Assembly (NCBI RefSeq): GCF_041146795.1
Contig: NC_135169.1
Coordinates: 14,422,352 to 14,486,351, forward strand
Direction: 5' to 3'
Length of the DNA stretch: 64,000 bases
DNA from: Maylandia zebra
Lineage: Eukaryota; Chordata; Actinopteri; Cichliformes; Cichlidae
A model generated the notes under the pieces. It searched no databases, had not been told where the DNA came from, and saw only the letters and a list, made by a program, of their open reading frames with translations. Positions 36,501 to 50,900 of the stretch are shown here, in pieces. Each line of letters begins with the position of its first letter. The stretch's first letter is position 1. The position numbers were made by a program, and so were the translations under genes.

Positions 36501-39500
36501 GTCAGAATAAACTCTTCTGGACCGCTTGCGGCTTTCTAATGAGCTGCACTTTGTTTTTATTTTTCCCTTTTTTGTAACACAGGGTCATTCTGTTTCTTCA
36601 CTCTGCCAGGAAAATAAGCCTAGATTGTTCTTCCTGTACATATGAGCAGGTTTTGACTGTGTCTCATCCATTACAAACCACATTTATCAAGCCTCTCACA
36701 TATATTGAGAAAGCCGCAATAATAATCTGGTGTCAGAGTACGAGCTGATGTTCCCTCATGCTCGTGGCGATTTTCTGAAAATGAGAAAAGTTTGTGAGTT
36801 AACTCTGCTATAAATGGGCTGTGAAATATTTATGATGGGAAGATGTCAGAAAGAGACGAGGATATGGAGAGGTGAAGTGGTTGTGAGAGAGAGAGAGAGA
36901 GAGAGAGAGGTTTCATTTGGGGAGGGTTCAGATCTTGTTCACTGTCCACATTCAGCCACACACAGTCTTTTCTCTCCATTTCAGGAAGGCGTCAAGTTGG
37001 TTTATTTCTGTAGAAGATTCAGATCAGATGAAGGCTCTAGATTAGACAAAAATAAAAATCTCCATCTTGTTATTGGGAAACTGGCAAAATGGTAGCTGTA
37101 GAGTGCATTAAGTCTGATGTAGAAGAAGAAGAAACACAACATCTACAGCGCTTTGCTGACTCAGAAGACTCGATGACATCATCATGTTAACTCATCGTCC
37201 AACCCAGCAGGAAGATGCTGCTGAAAAGGATTCAGAGTGATATAGAATGGGTCTATGCTTGCTGTCCCTCACAGCGACCTTCATGTTTCTGTAAAAGTAA
37301 AGTTTTTGTAAAAGTAAAGGGGAGGTTGTCATATGTCCTCTTTATTGGGGAAAGAGTCGAAACTCCTCCGAACTCATCTCTCCAACAAAGCCTTCAACCT
37401 TTAGGGTTTGTTCATTTTTTATTTTCCATAAAGGGTCCTTATGCATATTTGACTTTGTGTCACTTAGAGCTTAGAGCCATGGGCTTTGATTCAGGTATTT
37501 GGATAGATGTAGCCACCATGACTGGTTTCTTAATGTTTCCAGGCCTCAACTGAAGTGTTTTGGCCATTTTGGAACAGGATTCTTACTTGGCACACAGATA
37601 TCTGAAGCACTGACTTACTGGACTGTTAGTGCAATTGACTTCACAGCTAATCATATTGTTTGTCAGATAGTTGCTTTAAAGTGGTCCAGAAGGCACAAAC
37701 ACCGTCTACTGTTCGGGCACTTCATTTAGCTGAAGAACTCTGTTTTTGATATTTCTGAAGTCTATTGCGTTCACCACCTCAGCACTGACAAAGCTCACAC
37801 TCTTAACTCATCTTTGTGTCAGATATAAATTGTCCATTCTCTACTTCAGAGATGTCAGCCTGGCCTCTTCAGTTTCTTTTCTTTGTTTTCCTCTTCTTTA
37901 AGATGGAAAAGAAGAAATAAAAAAGGAAGTTTTGTAGAAATCACCGTCCTCAGATTCCGATGGCCTGACAGAGAAGAAAAACAGCTGCCACCGTTAAAAA
38001 AGAGCGACACGACCGCAGATACAGACATTATCACCGCGGACAGTGTCCTGCATTAGTGACCGGTGTCTGGAGGTCGGGCTGACCCGTGTCACCCAGAAAC
38101 TATGCTGTTTAATTTCCATTAATCGCAGCGCCTCGCTTCAGTTTCATTCAGATAATGATCCAAACGAGCTTCTCTTAAATCTGTCTCACCGCTTATCCCC
38201 ATCCATCATTTTCTCCACTCGGCCTCCGGCTCACAATAAAATCTGCCGTCTCTCTGTACAGCCGTCCTCAATTTTACACCATCAGCCATCAAAGAGACAT
38301 CTGAAATGTAACTATAACTTCTGCCATCACGACCCCCCCATCATCGCTGGGATTGATTTGCCCGAGGAGACATGTCTCACAGAATTCCCTCACATCGCCT
38401 CTAAAAAAAAAAAAAAAAATCACATTGGTGTTTTTATAGACCTATGTGATTTTTTTTCTTTTTTTTTAAACATTGTTTTTTATTGTCCTCAGCCTTTATT
38501 ATTGTTTGTGATCATTTATGCATCATTTATCTTCTACTTTTTTTAATTAACTTGTTTTTAATTTTATCATTTTATGTTTTCTTGTTACTCCTCAGCCTTT
38601 CTAAGGCGACAATTAAGTGCTGAAAGTGCCACAATATAGTGACTCTCGCCGTTTGTTGTGTCGAGTAGAGAGTTGTAAACATGTATGAGTGTCCGGTGTC
38701 ATGGAGACCTGGCATTGTATGGTTCATTAAGAGGCTGCACAATGATCCTCATCTGATTGCTTCTGCTAGGCCATTCTGTCTGGCTTCAAACTGGTGATTT
38801 TTGCATAAAGCAGGTGTGCTGAATAAATCTGAATGAATAAAACTCCATGACTCATGGCAGCTGGTAAATTTAGAAATGTCTTAGTGTTATCCACTTAAGC
38901 CATCTTTTATTTCAAGGCTAAATGCCCCTTAAATTGCCTAAAACAAATGCTGAGGCGCTGCTAAGAGTTAAAAACAATCCAAATTCTGTTAGCGCCATGA
39001 AACGGGCACTAACAGATATCTATGAAATGTAAGTCAGCTAGTTAGTTTCCATCTAAAGATAATATAATATATTATGATTGAAGGATTTCTATTAAAAAAC
39101 AGGCAAGTACACAGTAGAGCGCTACTACAACTTTTATCAGTTGGGCTAGTTAACATGCAGTATAATGAAGTGCTACTAGGTGGCTAGCTACAGAGCTATG
39201 GTCAATGTTGGGGAGTAACAGAATACATGTACGGGCATTATGTATTTACAAAATATGAGTAACTGTATTCCATTACAGTTTAAAAGGGTGATACTCAGAA
39301 TACAGTGACTTTGTTGAAATAAATGGATTACATGGCGGTATTTTCCTGTTTTATATGTTAGGCTGTGCCCTCTCTATTTTTGGTAATTCCACGCTGGTGG
39401 AAATGCAAACAAAACACACATTAAGGGACTCTAATGTCTGTGTCTCAATCTCACGGCCAATGTCACCTCTACTTGCAGCCCACATAATGACGTGAAGTAA

Positions 39501-42500
39501 TATTTTTTTAAAATGATTATTTAATTAATAATTTAATATGAAGGCAATAGCAGACTGCTACAGGCATAGCCCTAAAGAATGTAGCCTCATGGGCAGTGTA
39601 GTCCGTGCTGCAGGGAGAATGGACTGCCATACCCATTATGTGTCTGTGAGCGAGGGAGGGAGAAAAAGGAGAGTGGAAAAGTACAAGCTGTCACCGAGCA
39701 GAAACGGGAGCTGGAAGCATGTAAATATAATAATAACCACTGCAGCCTTACCTAATGTCAACCTACTGTTACTCATTTATAATAAGATTTAAAAATCTAG
39801 TTGGTATTGGTATGGAGAGTAACCTTCAGTAATAGTAATAAGTCACACAGCAATAGTACATTCATGTAGTTGTAAAAAGCATGATAATATATTAAGTAAT
39901 CCAAAGTATTCAGAATACATTACTCTCATTGAGTCAACCAAGAGAACGTCCACAACACGAGGTTGATCATGAATATGTTGCTGCTGGGCGATATGACCCA
40001 AAACTCATATCTCGATATTCTTCAGCTGGATGGCGATATAAGATATATATCTCGATATTTTTGTTAAAGCCATAAGTTAAGAAGTTAAGGCATTAACGTC
40101 ATTTTAACGAGATTAACGCTGACAGCACTAAAATAGTCATCTCCAAATGTTTTCAGCTCCTCTTTGATAGCTCCATGTCCATCTTGTCGTTACCTGCAGG
40201 TGAAGCGATGGGGGAGGGGGAGTTGTTCAGTGAAGGTGCGAGGTGAGGCAGAGTAACGCAGCGTAGAGTCAAAAGTGGACGAAAGAGAGATGCTATATCG
40301 ATATAAACGATATTGTCACATCTCATATAAAAATATATTGATATGTTTAAAAATCTCCATATATCGCCCAGTCCTAGCTGCGTAGTTTGGATTACTCGCT
40401 ATGGAAAAGTCCCGATAGAAGTTTAATGTTCACACTCAAACCTGAGTGTGACCCGAGAGTGATTCTTTTCTGAAATGCTAACTGTGTTCAGTGTTTTTAA
40501 AACCTTTAAGACGTGCTGCACACAAACAGAGCTAATGGAAAACTTCAGAGGGCAAGAAGGATGGTCAGATGATTTCTGGGGACTCATCAAAGCACTGCTG
40601 CACATTAAAAAGACTAAAGCCTTGGCACTTAACAGGGGGATTACGCAACAACTTGAAAATAATTAGTTTCATAAATTAAACCAAAACAATACGATGTACA
40701 TGAGCTCAGTTTGTTGGAGCCTCTTTAAGTGAGGCTGCAAGATGAGGTGCACCGACACAGACGTGCAGATGAAAACCCAAAGGACTGCTGAGCAACCTCT
40801 TTTCATTTATTGCCACATTTCCCTCTCAGACCAGTTTCAAACGTTGCATAATTGAAAAAAACCTGCTGATAGAAACCAATTAAAGTTATTTCTGGGTTTT
40901 GATTTGTCGCCCGATAAACTGAGAGTCAGTGAGGGAGTAATTGAGTGAAAAGTTGGGGAAGATGGATCAGAGCTGAGTCAGTCACACTTTATGATCGCTG
41001 CTTTAGTGATGAGATGAGCCTGGTTGTTACTGTGCTGCAGTCAAAAGTATTAAACTCAGTGAACCGCGAGAAGAACTGGGGGGCAGGAATGATGCTCATC
41101 CAGCGCCATCACACCACCCTTTATTCACCAAGAATGCTCTCCAGTGGTGACTCCTACCTAAAATAGGCTTTTTCTGATGGTTGCCATGGGTTCCCAACTA
41201 TTCTATATCCCAGTGAGTAAATCCTAAACAAAGAAGAAATTCACCATAAGTACGTTTCCTCGCTTGACCTCACTGCCAGTGGTTCAGAGTTAACTCGCCC
41301 ATAACAAACACTTTGTCGTGAATATATAAGTAACAAATGTTACGCACGAAAAACAAACCAGTAAACATTAAATTTATGAAATTCATCTTATTCACATTCA
41401 CAAAAACATTTCCTGCTCAAAAACCGAAAAAGAAGCAAAGGTTTTTTTTTATTCCACCCCTATTTAACTGATCAAATATATCTGTTTTGGTTATACACTA
41501 TAAATAAATAATAATAATTATACACATTCCCTTGTTATATTAGTCTATACATCTTTTTGTTTACGTCCATAATTATTAATTATCCATAATTATTAACTCA
41601 AAAACTATTGCAACAATACTCCCCCTGCCAGGAGGGGAAGTGAACACCATAACTTGAGACTAAGTGACGCAGGATTCTGAAAATCACAGACAAGTTCAAG
41701 TCTCAATGACCTTGACTTTGACTTCAAGCTCACTGAGACTGGAAATCAACTAGGATTTTCAAATTCATGCCATAAGTGCACGGGCTGCCTCCAGTATTTT
41801 AAATGTCATCATATCGAGTTATCCATATTTAATGTGCAGTACAACCATTGTATCCCCTATGGTTTTGATATATGGACGAGACAGGGTATTAAATATTTAA
41901 AATAAATTTTGACAATCAGAACCTGAAGTGGATAAGTGGAAGAGAAGAGACGGCCCGATGTATTACCCCGTTTCATTCATGTGGTGCTTTATAAACTAAA
42001 GGTTTTTTAATCTAATTTTTAAAACTGATATATATTTGTAAATCTTTTCAAATTGTCCTCGTGACTATTCCACAAATAAATTACTATAGTACACCTATGC
42101 CCACCTTTAGACACACCCCTGCATGTCGGTATCACTCGTCTTTTTAGCACTAAAGGGTACACAGGGCTGCCGTTGTGGAGACTTCAGAGACATTTTATTT
42201 GTCTCCACCTGACTTCACTGCCTCTTTGAGAGGCTTTTGAGAGGCTGTGAAATCAGCAGGATCATCTTTTCTGCTGTGGTGTTTTCAGTGGGCTTTTTGA
42301 GAAAAGTAGGATCCATTTAAGCTGAATCTTTTAAGGCCTTTTATTCACACATGCTCCTACATGGGTTTATACTCCGTTAAATTGATTTTCAAGTCACAAA
42401 TGTGAGTGAAACACTTACGCTGTCCAGCATAAACGGCACAATTTTTCCGCTGTGTTGTCCGCTCCACAAGAGTGTTTATATAACATGAAACTTTTTCCTG

Positions 42501-44868
42501 CTGCTGGTAGTTTCATGTAAAGGTCAATGTAGTATTTTGGGTTCACAGGTTAAGTTACAACTGGCTTTACTGGTGTATATAAATTAAAGAGACGAATTGC
42601 AAATTCTTATTCATTGTGATGTTGTTCTTATACTCTGTGAGGTCTTAAAGAAGTCGTATGTACCTTGAGCTGAAGGAAGCACCCGTCTAACTTAATGCTG
42701 CTCCCCTGTATATGTGTTTGTACCGTCAGATGACCTGGAGCGCTGCATGTACCCCCTGCTGCCCGGCACCCCCCTCACTGGCACCAGCCTGCTGTCGCTC
42801 AAGCAGAGTCAGATCACCTCGGCCGTCAGCCTGCTCGACTTTTACTGCTGCAAAAACTGCTGGTTGCCCCCAGAATACTACCTGTACTCCACACCAGGGC
42901 AGGATGGAAAGCTTCTGTTACTGTACAAGGTTTCAGACTGACTAGATGTTAACACATAAACATGCATGCAGTTAAACATATCTGAGAGGTGTCGGAATAT
43001 GTGCAGGATCCAGTTAATGACATTTAGAGTTGCTGCACTGACATTTTTACAGTGTATTGGATCATTAGCACCTCTCCATGTGCTGTGTAACTAAGTGTTA
43101 GCTAGCTCTCTATCCACGCTAATTGTAGCTGTCTTTAAAGAAAGTAGTGTTAGTCATACTTCTTAACTTGTGCGATTACACAATAGACTTATGGCTAAAA
43201 TCAATACTGTTTGCTATTATCTATGAAATATTGTTGTGGCTCATGCTATCCGCATTTTCATTTGGATGCCATTTTGCTAGGTTAGGAAGCTAACTCCTAG
43301 CTGTAACTTGACTATACTCAATGAATCAAGTGACTCCTGATTTGTGACATTATCTGAAAAAGGTCAGCTAAATTACGAGATCAGCCTTGGAAGTTTGGAG
43401 GAAATGGCAAATCACAGACTAGATTTTTGAATAATGTTAGCTTGCTTAAGGTTAGCTCAGGATTGACCCTAAAAGCTAAACGTTTCACTCCATAAATCAG
43501 TTTTCCTGTTGTTGTTGACACTAGTTTTCCGTCATAGCTCAAATGGGCTTGATTACATAGGTGACTGATTTTTTTCTGGCTAATATTAGCTAACGTTAAC
43601 ATACCTGTTAACATGAACAAAATACCACCTGTACCACATGTAGCACCTAGGGGGCTAAGCTTGTCGATTGGGTGCAGATGAGTGTGAGGGTTGATTTGTG
43701 GCAGAAGGACAACAGCAAGAGTAAAAGGAAAGGTTTGAGGATGTCAGCTCGGACAAAAAGACAGGAAGTCGAGCTGAAGATGCTAAGGACACGATGAAAA
43801 GATTACAAAATGAGGACATCAGAGGAACAGCTCATGCTGAGTGGTTTGGAGGCAAAGTTAGAGAGGCAAGGCTGAGATGGTTTTTAAATTAAAGTGCAAA
43901 ATTTTTATATACAACAGTAATAAAAAATAAAAAGGAGATTGTGCACGAGAGCACTGCAGACTGCATTAATGCATAAACATGTACTCCATAAATCTCCATA
44001 AACAGCTGCGAGAAGGTGTAATACAGAAATATGTGTGTGTCTGTAACCATGCATAACATTAATGACGCAACCACAAATATAAACACAGCTTGACCGTACT
44101 GAATTATTTATAGCTTCTATATATTCCATACATGTGATTCTGCTGCAGGCACAAGGACAGATTATTTTACAGCCTGGTGGGACAGGGTTGTGCTGCAGGC
44201 TGCAAAGTCCACAGCAGTAAATTATGTACGTCACAAAGCTGAAATGCAACACAATTATGTACATAGATGAGAAATATTTCTATGTTACTCAGTTTAAACA
44301 TTTAAAAACACAACTTTAAAAGTACAAATAAATTGATATTCAGTGAATTTTTGCTTATTACGTGTTCTTGTTTCAGTGAAGTCTTACATATCATGACCAT
44401 CTCTAACATTATCCCGTTATAACATCCAGATTCTTCCTGTGTTATCAGCATATGAACATAAAAAAATAACGTTTATATTCTGTAGTGTGTGTAAAATTCA
44501 GCAGTTCCATTTAAAGCTGTTTTTTAAATTTTTTTTATTTAAACTGTTTCACAAGATGTTAAAGTTACAGAAACAGTCATAAAACCAGCCAGCAGCTCGC
44601 CTGTTTTTCTTTTGTTTCCCAGCAATGCAGTTTTGACTGTGACTTACCCCATTAATTACCTCCCCGGTCTTCGTGTGTCTTCATTTCAGTGAAACGATTG
44701 TTTGTTTCTACATTAACCAAACACTATGTGTGTGTGCGTGTGTGTACGTACATGTAGGTGGTGATACAATCCACACGAAGGACGTACATCCCTGACAAGC
44801 TGTGTGCTCTGCTGGATGATGCCAAGGAGCTTGCTGCTCAGACCACCCTGTGGAACCTGGGTACTCCT

Positions 44869-44920
<52 letters not shown>

Positions 44921-47900
44921 TAAACAGTTTTCAAGTGAATAAATGAGTAGCTTGTGCCACACCCACACACTGCCCAGCCTCCCTGGTGTATGCCAGGGTG
45001 CTGGAGAGCAGAGTGTGTTGAGTTGAACCTCAGACCAGGACTTGGACACGGATTAGGACCGTGTCGTAACTGAGGGATGTTCTGAGAGTATTGGGTCTGT
45101 TATTTGGGGCTCTTCAGCCCCACTCTTGGTTTGCATTTCTTCCAGTAAGTCAGACTCATTTGGAGAGTGCGGTGGACGTCACCAGGGTTCGTCTTTGGTA
45201 ACAGTTCACAACTTTAATTGGACAGTAACAAATTGTAGGAGAATATTTCAAAGAAATTGTTAATAACGATGTTTCTGATGATATAGATAAAAGAACTGAA
45301 CGGTGTTTTAATCGATGCTTGCAGCTTGGCATGCAGCAAATAGAAGTTAAGAAGTATCGTAGGTAGTGTTTTCTCTGGAAACGAAATAAAAGTGTAAAAA
45401 AGCCTGTTAGCTAGGATGAAGTTAGGTCAATCTTTTTAACCAGCTGCTGAAAGTCCCACCATGTAACAACATCAGTGGTTTCCGTCCCTACTCTTCCTAT
45501 CATGTGGAGCGCAGTTAGCCAGTCGTTTGTTTACATTTAGGTCGCACATGACCAGCTGCTAGCATCTTCTCCTTCGTAGCCTGGATGTACTCAACAGTGA
45601 AACTGCTTGTTTTCTTGCATAATTTGGAAACTGTTCTTTGTTGGAAGTAACTCGCCTTTTAGCTACAAAATCGACATCAGCTGACGTGCATCGCTTGCAG
45701 ATCTCTGACATGATATCATCTCGATATTATCTCGTTTAGAATGTAACTGCATAGCAGACGATATAACACAGCCCCAATGTAGAGATTTTCTAGGTGCAGC
45801 CAAACAAGCAGACACTCTGCTTTGGTTTTGTCGGGGTTACATCTCCTCTTGGTCTTCAACGACCTCCAGCATTGGAGCGGCGTGTAAATGACAGAAAACA
45901 AGGAAAGAAAGTTGAGGTTTCCGGTAAAACTTTCCAAGGTCCACACACAGGAGGACACCGTCACGCCTTTCTGTGATGAGTTTGGATCTGTGTGGGTTTT
46001 GTCCAGGTACTTTGGCTTCCTCCCACATGGCTTCCACCGGAGACATGTAGTTAGTGGGGTTAAGTTAACTTGTGATCAACTTAAGTGGTAGCTGGGATAG
46101 ATTTCAGCCACCCCCCTGCCAACTTCCTCTAACCTCTTTAGAAAATAAGAAAAGTAAAGACAGGAAAGGTCTAAAATACTTAGCCTGGGTCAGTGGACAG
46201 GCTGCTGTAAAGTCAGAACATGTGTAGTTTAAAAAAAGAGCAACAGTTTCAGATTTGCACTTCTGTCTTTAAAAAGAAAACAAAGTCTTCACTCAAGCAG
46301 ACAAGTCACCAACTATCAAATTAAAGGCAGATTGTGTGTCTTCCAACAGCATCTCAGACGGGAGGATTCATGAGTCACACTGATGTAAAGGATCTCAAAA
46401 GGAGGCTCTCTCACTTTAATGGCTGTTTTAATGAGGTTATAATAATAAGAGTTCTCTCCATCATCAGTATTCATACAGCAGGACTCCTTTCAGCAGCAGT
46501 CTGCTTTTTGCAGTCTCTCATTTGTTTTCATTCATGTTGTTGTCCAGGGTTCCTGCAGGGAATTAAAGTCTGACATTAAAATAAAGGAAAACACATTTCC
46601 TGTAAATGTGCTTTAGGAAAACGCATTTGAAGATGGAGTGTTTAAAAATAAAAAAAGATGCTTCATTGTTGTCGCCTTTTTCATCCTGCACCCTTCATTT
46701 TAGGGTGTAGTAACGTGGATCAGCACAGCAGGGGGTGTAACACTCACACTGAGCAAAAAGAGAAAGTCAAGTGTGCTCCAACCTTTTTAGCTTACAACAA
46801 TAATGGATGTAGTCTTTATTGATAAATAAATATTAAATTGATGAGAAATTCCAACATTGTTCCTGCACTGTTTAAACAACTCTCAGTCACTTTAAGGCTT
46901 TTCTAACGTGTTAAATAAAAAAGAAAACCCCAAAATGCATTCTAGCATCTCGATCCATATTTCACTGCATATGTTCTGTAATTATGCTTATTAAAAACAA
47001 GTCCTTAAAGATTTCATTGTCTTTATCAAAGTGGAAGCTAACAAATCGCACCATTAAAACATTAAAAATGAAAAACGGACATGGGCCTAAATAAAAAAGA
47101 CAAAACAAAAACCACCAAATTCAGCTTTTAAAATGAAGTAATAGCAGTTTTTGAGTCATGTTCTTATTTAATTGGTGTTTTTTCAGTTGTGTTTATATCC
47201 AGAGTATTTAAACTGTTAGTACTAATGTACCTACAGTGAAACAAGCATTTTGAGCATAGCCACTGATTGGCTCACGGTTCAGGACCCTGCAGGGGCCACT
47301 CTGGCGGGCAGTGATTTTTAGGTCACCTAAAAGCTGAAGGAAGGCAAGAAGAAACGTGGTTGTTTCCCCTGAGAGGAAAAAGCTGCTTGGCAGTCGTGCT
47401 GCGTCGCTGCAGCTGTCGGAGGCTGAACTCTCTCCACCTGCATCTCCCTGGGAGCCAATCGCAGCGCTGCCTGTCTGAGCCAGCGTCTCCTGAACCCTGA
47501 ACACTGCAGCTTTGAGAGGATCTGTTCAAAGTGAGATATTTCAAATCAACACCACCTGCAGGCTGCGGGGAATAAAACTTATCAGCTCTGTTAGTGAAGA
47601 ACTTTTTCTAGGTGTTTTTAACAGCTAAAAAAACCAAGTCTACAAGTATTTTATAGATATATTTGAACAGAAGTGAAGAAAAATCATGTGAATGGCGAAA
47701 CTTGAAGGGCCCGTGAAAACCGTTTGTAGTTTTGCATGATTTTCAGTTCAAAATACGCCTTCTTTGTGTAATACTGGGCCTCTTCTCACTTTAATGCCAC
47801 CTCGGTTGACATTAAACCTGGAAACCTGTTAGGGGGACACCACCCCTCTGTATTTTATTCAGCCAGAGGCACCCATCCATCCTTGGTGATTAGCTAGATA

Positions 47901-50900
47901 ACAGAAGCAGTGGTCTAAGCAAATTAAACCCAGACCTCCCTCTCACTAGCTACCTTTTCTCAGCAACTGACTTGGGAACCTGATGCATTCTTAAGCCAGC
48001 TGAGAGACATGATTCCTTTGTCTTGGGTCTCCTCCTGGGAGGACATGCCTGGAACGTCTCATCAAATGCCCAAAATAACCTCAGCTGGCTCCTTTTTGTA
48101 AGCTAAAGAGTAGCAGCTCTACTCTGAGCTCGAACCTGCCTCAAAGTCTGAGCCTTGCCACCCTTTGAATGAAGCTCGTGTCTGCTGCTTGTCTCTACCT
48201 TCACGTTGTTTTTAGTCTCCACCAGAGCTCGTGGGCTTAGGTGAGGGTAGGAATGTGGATCGACCGGTAAATCGACACCTCTCCCTTCATACTCAGCTCA
48301 GGCACAGACTAGATACCTCAAACTCCTGAGGCACCACAGGACATCCAGAGGAACGCAGCCTACTCCCATGGCCAAGCTCCCACACACCCTGAAATACCTT
48401 TGAGAGGACAAGGAGCTCACCTGATGACCACGAACAGGACAAAAACCACAGTCTTCCTCCTGAATTCAAGGCCGGAAACACCCATGACCTCATTTTCTTT
48501 TCATACTGCTGCTCTCAGGTGAAGTGATTACTAGTTGAGGATAGTACGGAAATATAATAGAGCTCGAGTTTCTCTCTGAATGTGTCTCTTGTGGTTGGAG
48601 CTTAAAAGCAGCTTTAACTCGAAGACGTCTGGACATGAGTGTGAGGATGAGGAGAAGAAGAAGTGATTTTTAAAGCACCAAGAGGCTGAAATACGATTCA
48701 GGTGTTTTTCTTAATTGACTTCAGGAAGCAGGTTTGTGTCCCGGTGGTTTGACGCTCGGACCAGCACAGAACCCTGACATAATTAAGTGTTTTCTTTTTG
48801 CCTTTTGAAAACAAGATGTTGTTTTTAAAAAGCGTAGAGCAAAGCTGGGAGCGCCCCGGCGACTGGACGCTTTTAATCAGCCTTATTTGCACCGAATCCA
48901 TTTTTTAACAGTTTCGCTGCTCCACGGGGAGCCTGAGATCTCTGCACATCCTCAGTCTCTTCCCCTTTCTCTCTGGCTTCCTTCATCTCTCTTCAGGCAC
49001 TCCAGGTCACAGTATATAAATATATACACTGCTTAGACGCTTAAATCTTGCATACATTGGTGCTACTTGAAGATGAGAAGAAAAACCAAAGTCAGACCAT
49101 TACTGACTCACTGCTAAACTGGTCGTGCTGCATGATGTTGGAGGCAGGATGCCATGGCTCACATCTGTCACATGCGCCCAGTATAAACCTGCTCTCCTCT
49201 GTGAAGATAACGGGGCACCAATAGTCCTGGTGATCTCTGGGTAGAGTCAGATAAACAGTGAGGTCCCACTAAGAGCAGGAGTGGCAGACATCAGGCTGAA
49301 AGAAAAGGGAATTTCACTGATCTGGTCCATCTTATGTCAACGTGGGCTGGATGTGGCACATGATGTTTAAATGAGGATATTGGACCCTCATGGAGCCAGA
49401 TTAAATCGGAGACATGCGTGAGTAGCCCACTGTTGTAGAGTTCTGGCCCTGTTCCATCCAGCTCCAGTAACAGACACAGTAACACAAAGTAATGAAAAAT
49501 CAGTCAAGAGGGATAAAGACAGAGCAGTGATCTGTGGCCATCACATCCTAAACCATTCTCTCGTTTGCAGTGCATTCTTACTTTTATTTACACCAAAGCA
49601 GGTTTAATATTCATTCACAAAAGTGTCTGCTTCCTGACTGAACAAACTGAAGTTTAACTGCTTGTGTTTTTCTGTTTGTCTTATTATTATATATAATAAT
49701 GGATGCAGCAATAAAAACACAACTATCCATGTTACATCGATATCTCAAAGTCTCAGTATGTACACACAAAATGTAGTTTAATTTCATTGTAATAACCTTT
49801 CTTTTGTTATGTGTGACAAGGTAAAAAAAAAACTGCTGCTGTAACATTCATTGACTCTGTGCTATGCATGTGAGACCAAACTAAACTCCCCAACATCAAC
49901 AAATACAACTGACTATTCTAAAACACCATAAAGCAGCGAGAATATGAAAGTTCGTTGTGTAAAAAAAGAGTGGTTTTCAAACTTTTTTTGCCCTAAGCCT
50001 GTCTGTATTCATACCTGAAGAAAATAGCAGCTCTTTGTCTGGGCTCTAAAGTTAATTTGAATTCCTTTTTCCCTGCCAACAATTATTAAAACAAGATAAT
50101 TGAGAAAAAATAATATTCTGCTTTTGCCTTTCAGCACATACCTTTTCTTTACCTTTGCCCCTTCATAAAAGTCCACATTGATTCCCCTCTGGGCTTCGGC
50201 GTGTTTAATTCATTTCTCTTTCATTTACTTCTGCAGTTAAAATAACATTGAAGTTCAAAAATATAAACTTAATTGAAAAAAAGATTTTTTTCCTTTTCCT
50301 GTTCTTTTTTAAAGTTTGAACAAACAGTGTATTTATTATCTCTCTGCTCTTGCTCTTGACGAAGGCGGTCGCACTTTTCTCCTCTCCTCCTCTCCCGTAG
50401 CTTCCCTGCTTAGCCTCTTATGTCCTTGTCTAGTCTTGTGTTTTTTGTATTACTTTTCCCTGGAACACTCTCTCACAGTCTGTTCTCTAAAACCTAAAAG
50501 AGGAATTATGGATTGGATCAACTGGTCCCTAAATGCAATTGACACCCCTTTCTCAACGAGAAGTCTGGGCTCGGGTGAGCCTGACTGCTGAAGATATCTA
50601 CCTATTCGGAACCATGGTAACAGGGTTCTGGCTGATCGGAGCTGGCTTGGCCCTGACTTATCGAAGAATTAAGAAAGCGGAACCGGCTGTTCAAACCCTC
50701 ACAAGGCTGCCCGCTGGGATTGAAACGATGGGAGAGGCGTGAGTTTCTCAAAATGGGCTCATTGAGTGCAGCACGAATAAGATCTTGGAGAGGCTACGGC
50801 TGCTGTGAATAAATGGATTGGATTTATATAGCGCTTTTCAAGGCACCCAAAGCGCTTTACAATACCACTATTCATTCACTCTCACATTCATACTCAGAAT

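Larger units (their letters stand above)
31817..42729 (+). other. rbm46 coding intron 6 (10.9 kb), transposon-rich
   Basis: No exon is seen. It hosts an RTE-like fragment (33085-33520), a truncated Tc1-like end (34402-34600), an hAT-like element (34872-35919), a Rex3-like tail (36076-36332), a (GA)n run and two MITE-like elements (39200-39945, 39984-40371). Between them, 37100-39200 and 40400-42700 hold nothing I recognise. Confidence 0.65.

Noticed and set aside
45530..45780. Possible second hAT MITE with CTCGATATTATCTCG words
   Set aside because: Only a short AT-rich resemblance to the element at 39984; no matching inverted ends could be found.
49050..49490. Possible exon or known transposon in intron 8
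   Set aside because: Suggestive wording only. No splice-framed open exon, domain or terminal repeat could be supported.
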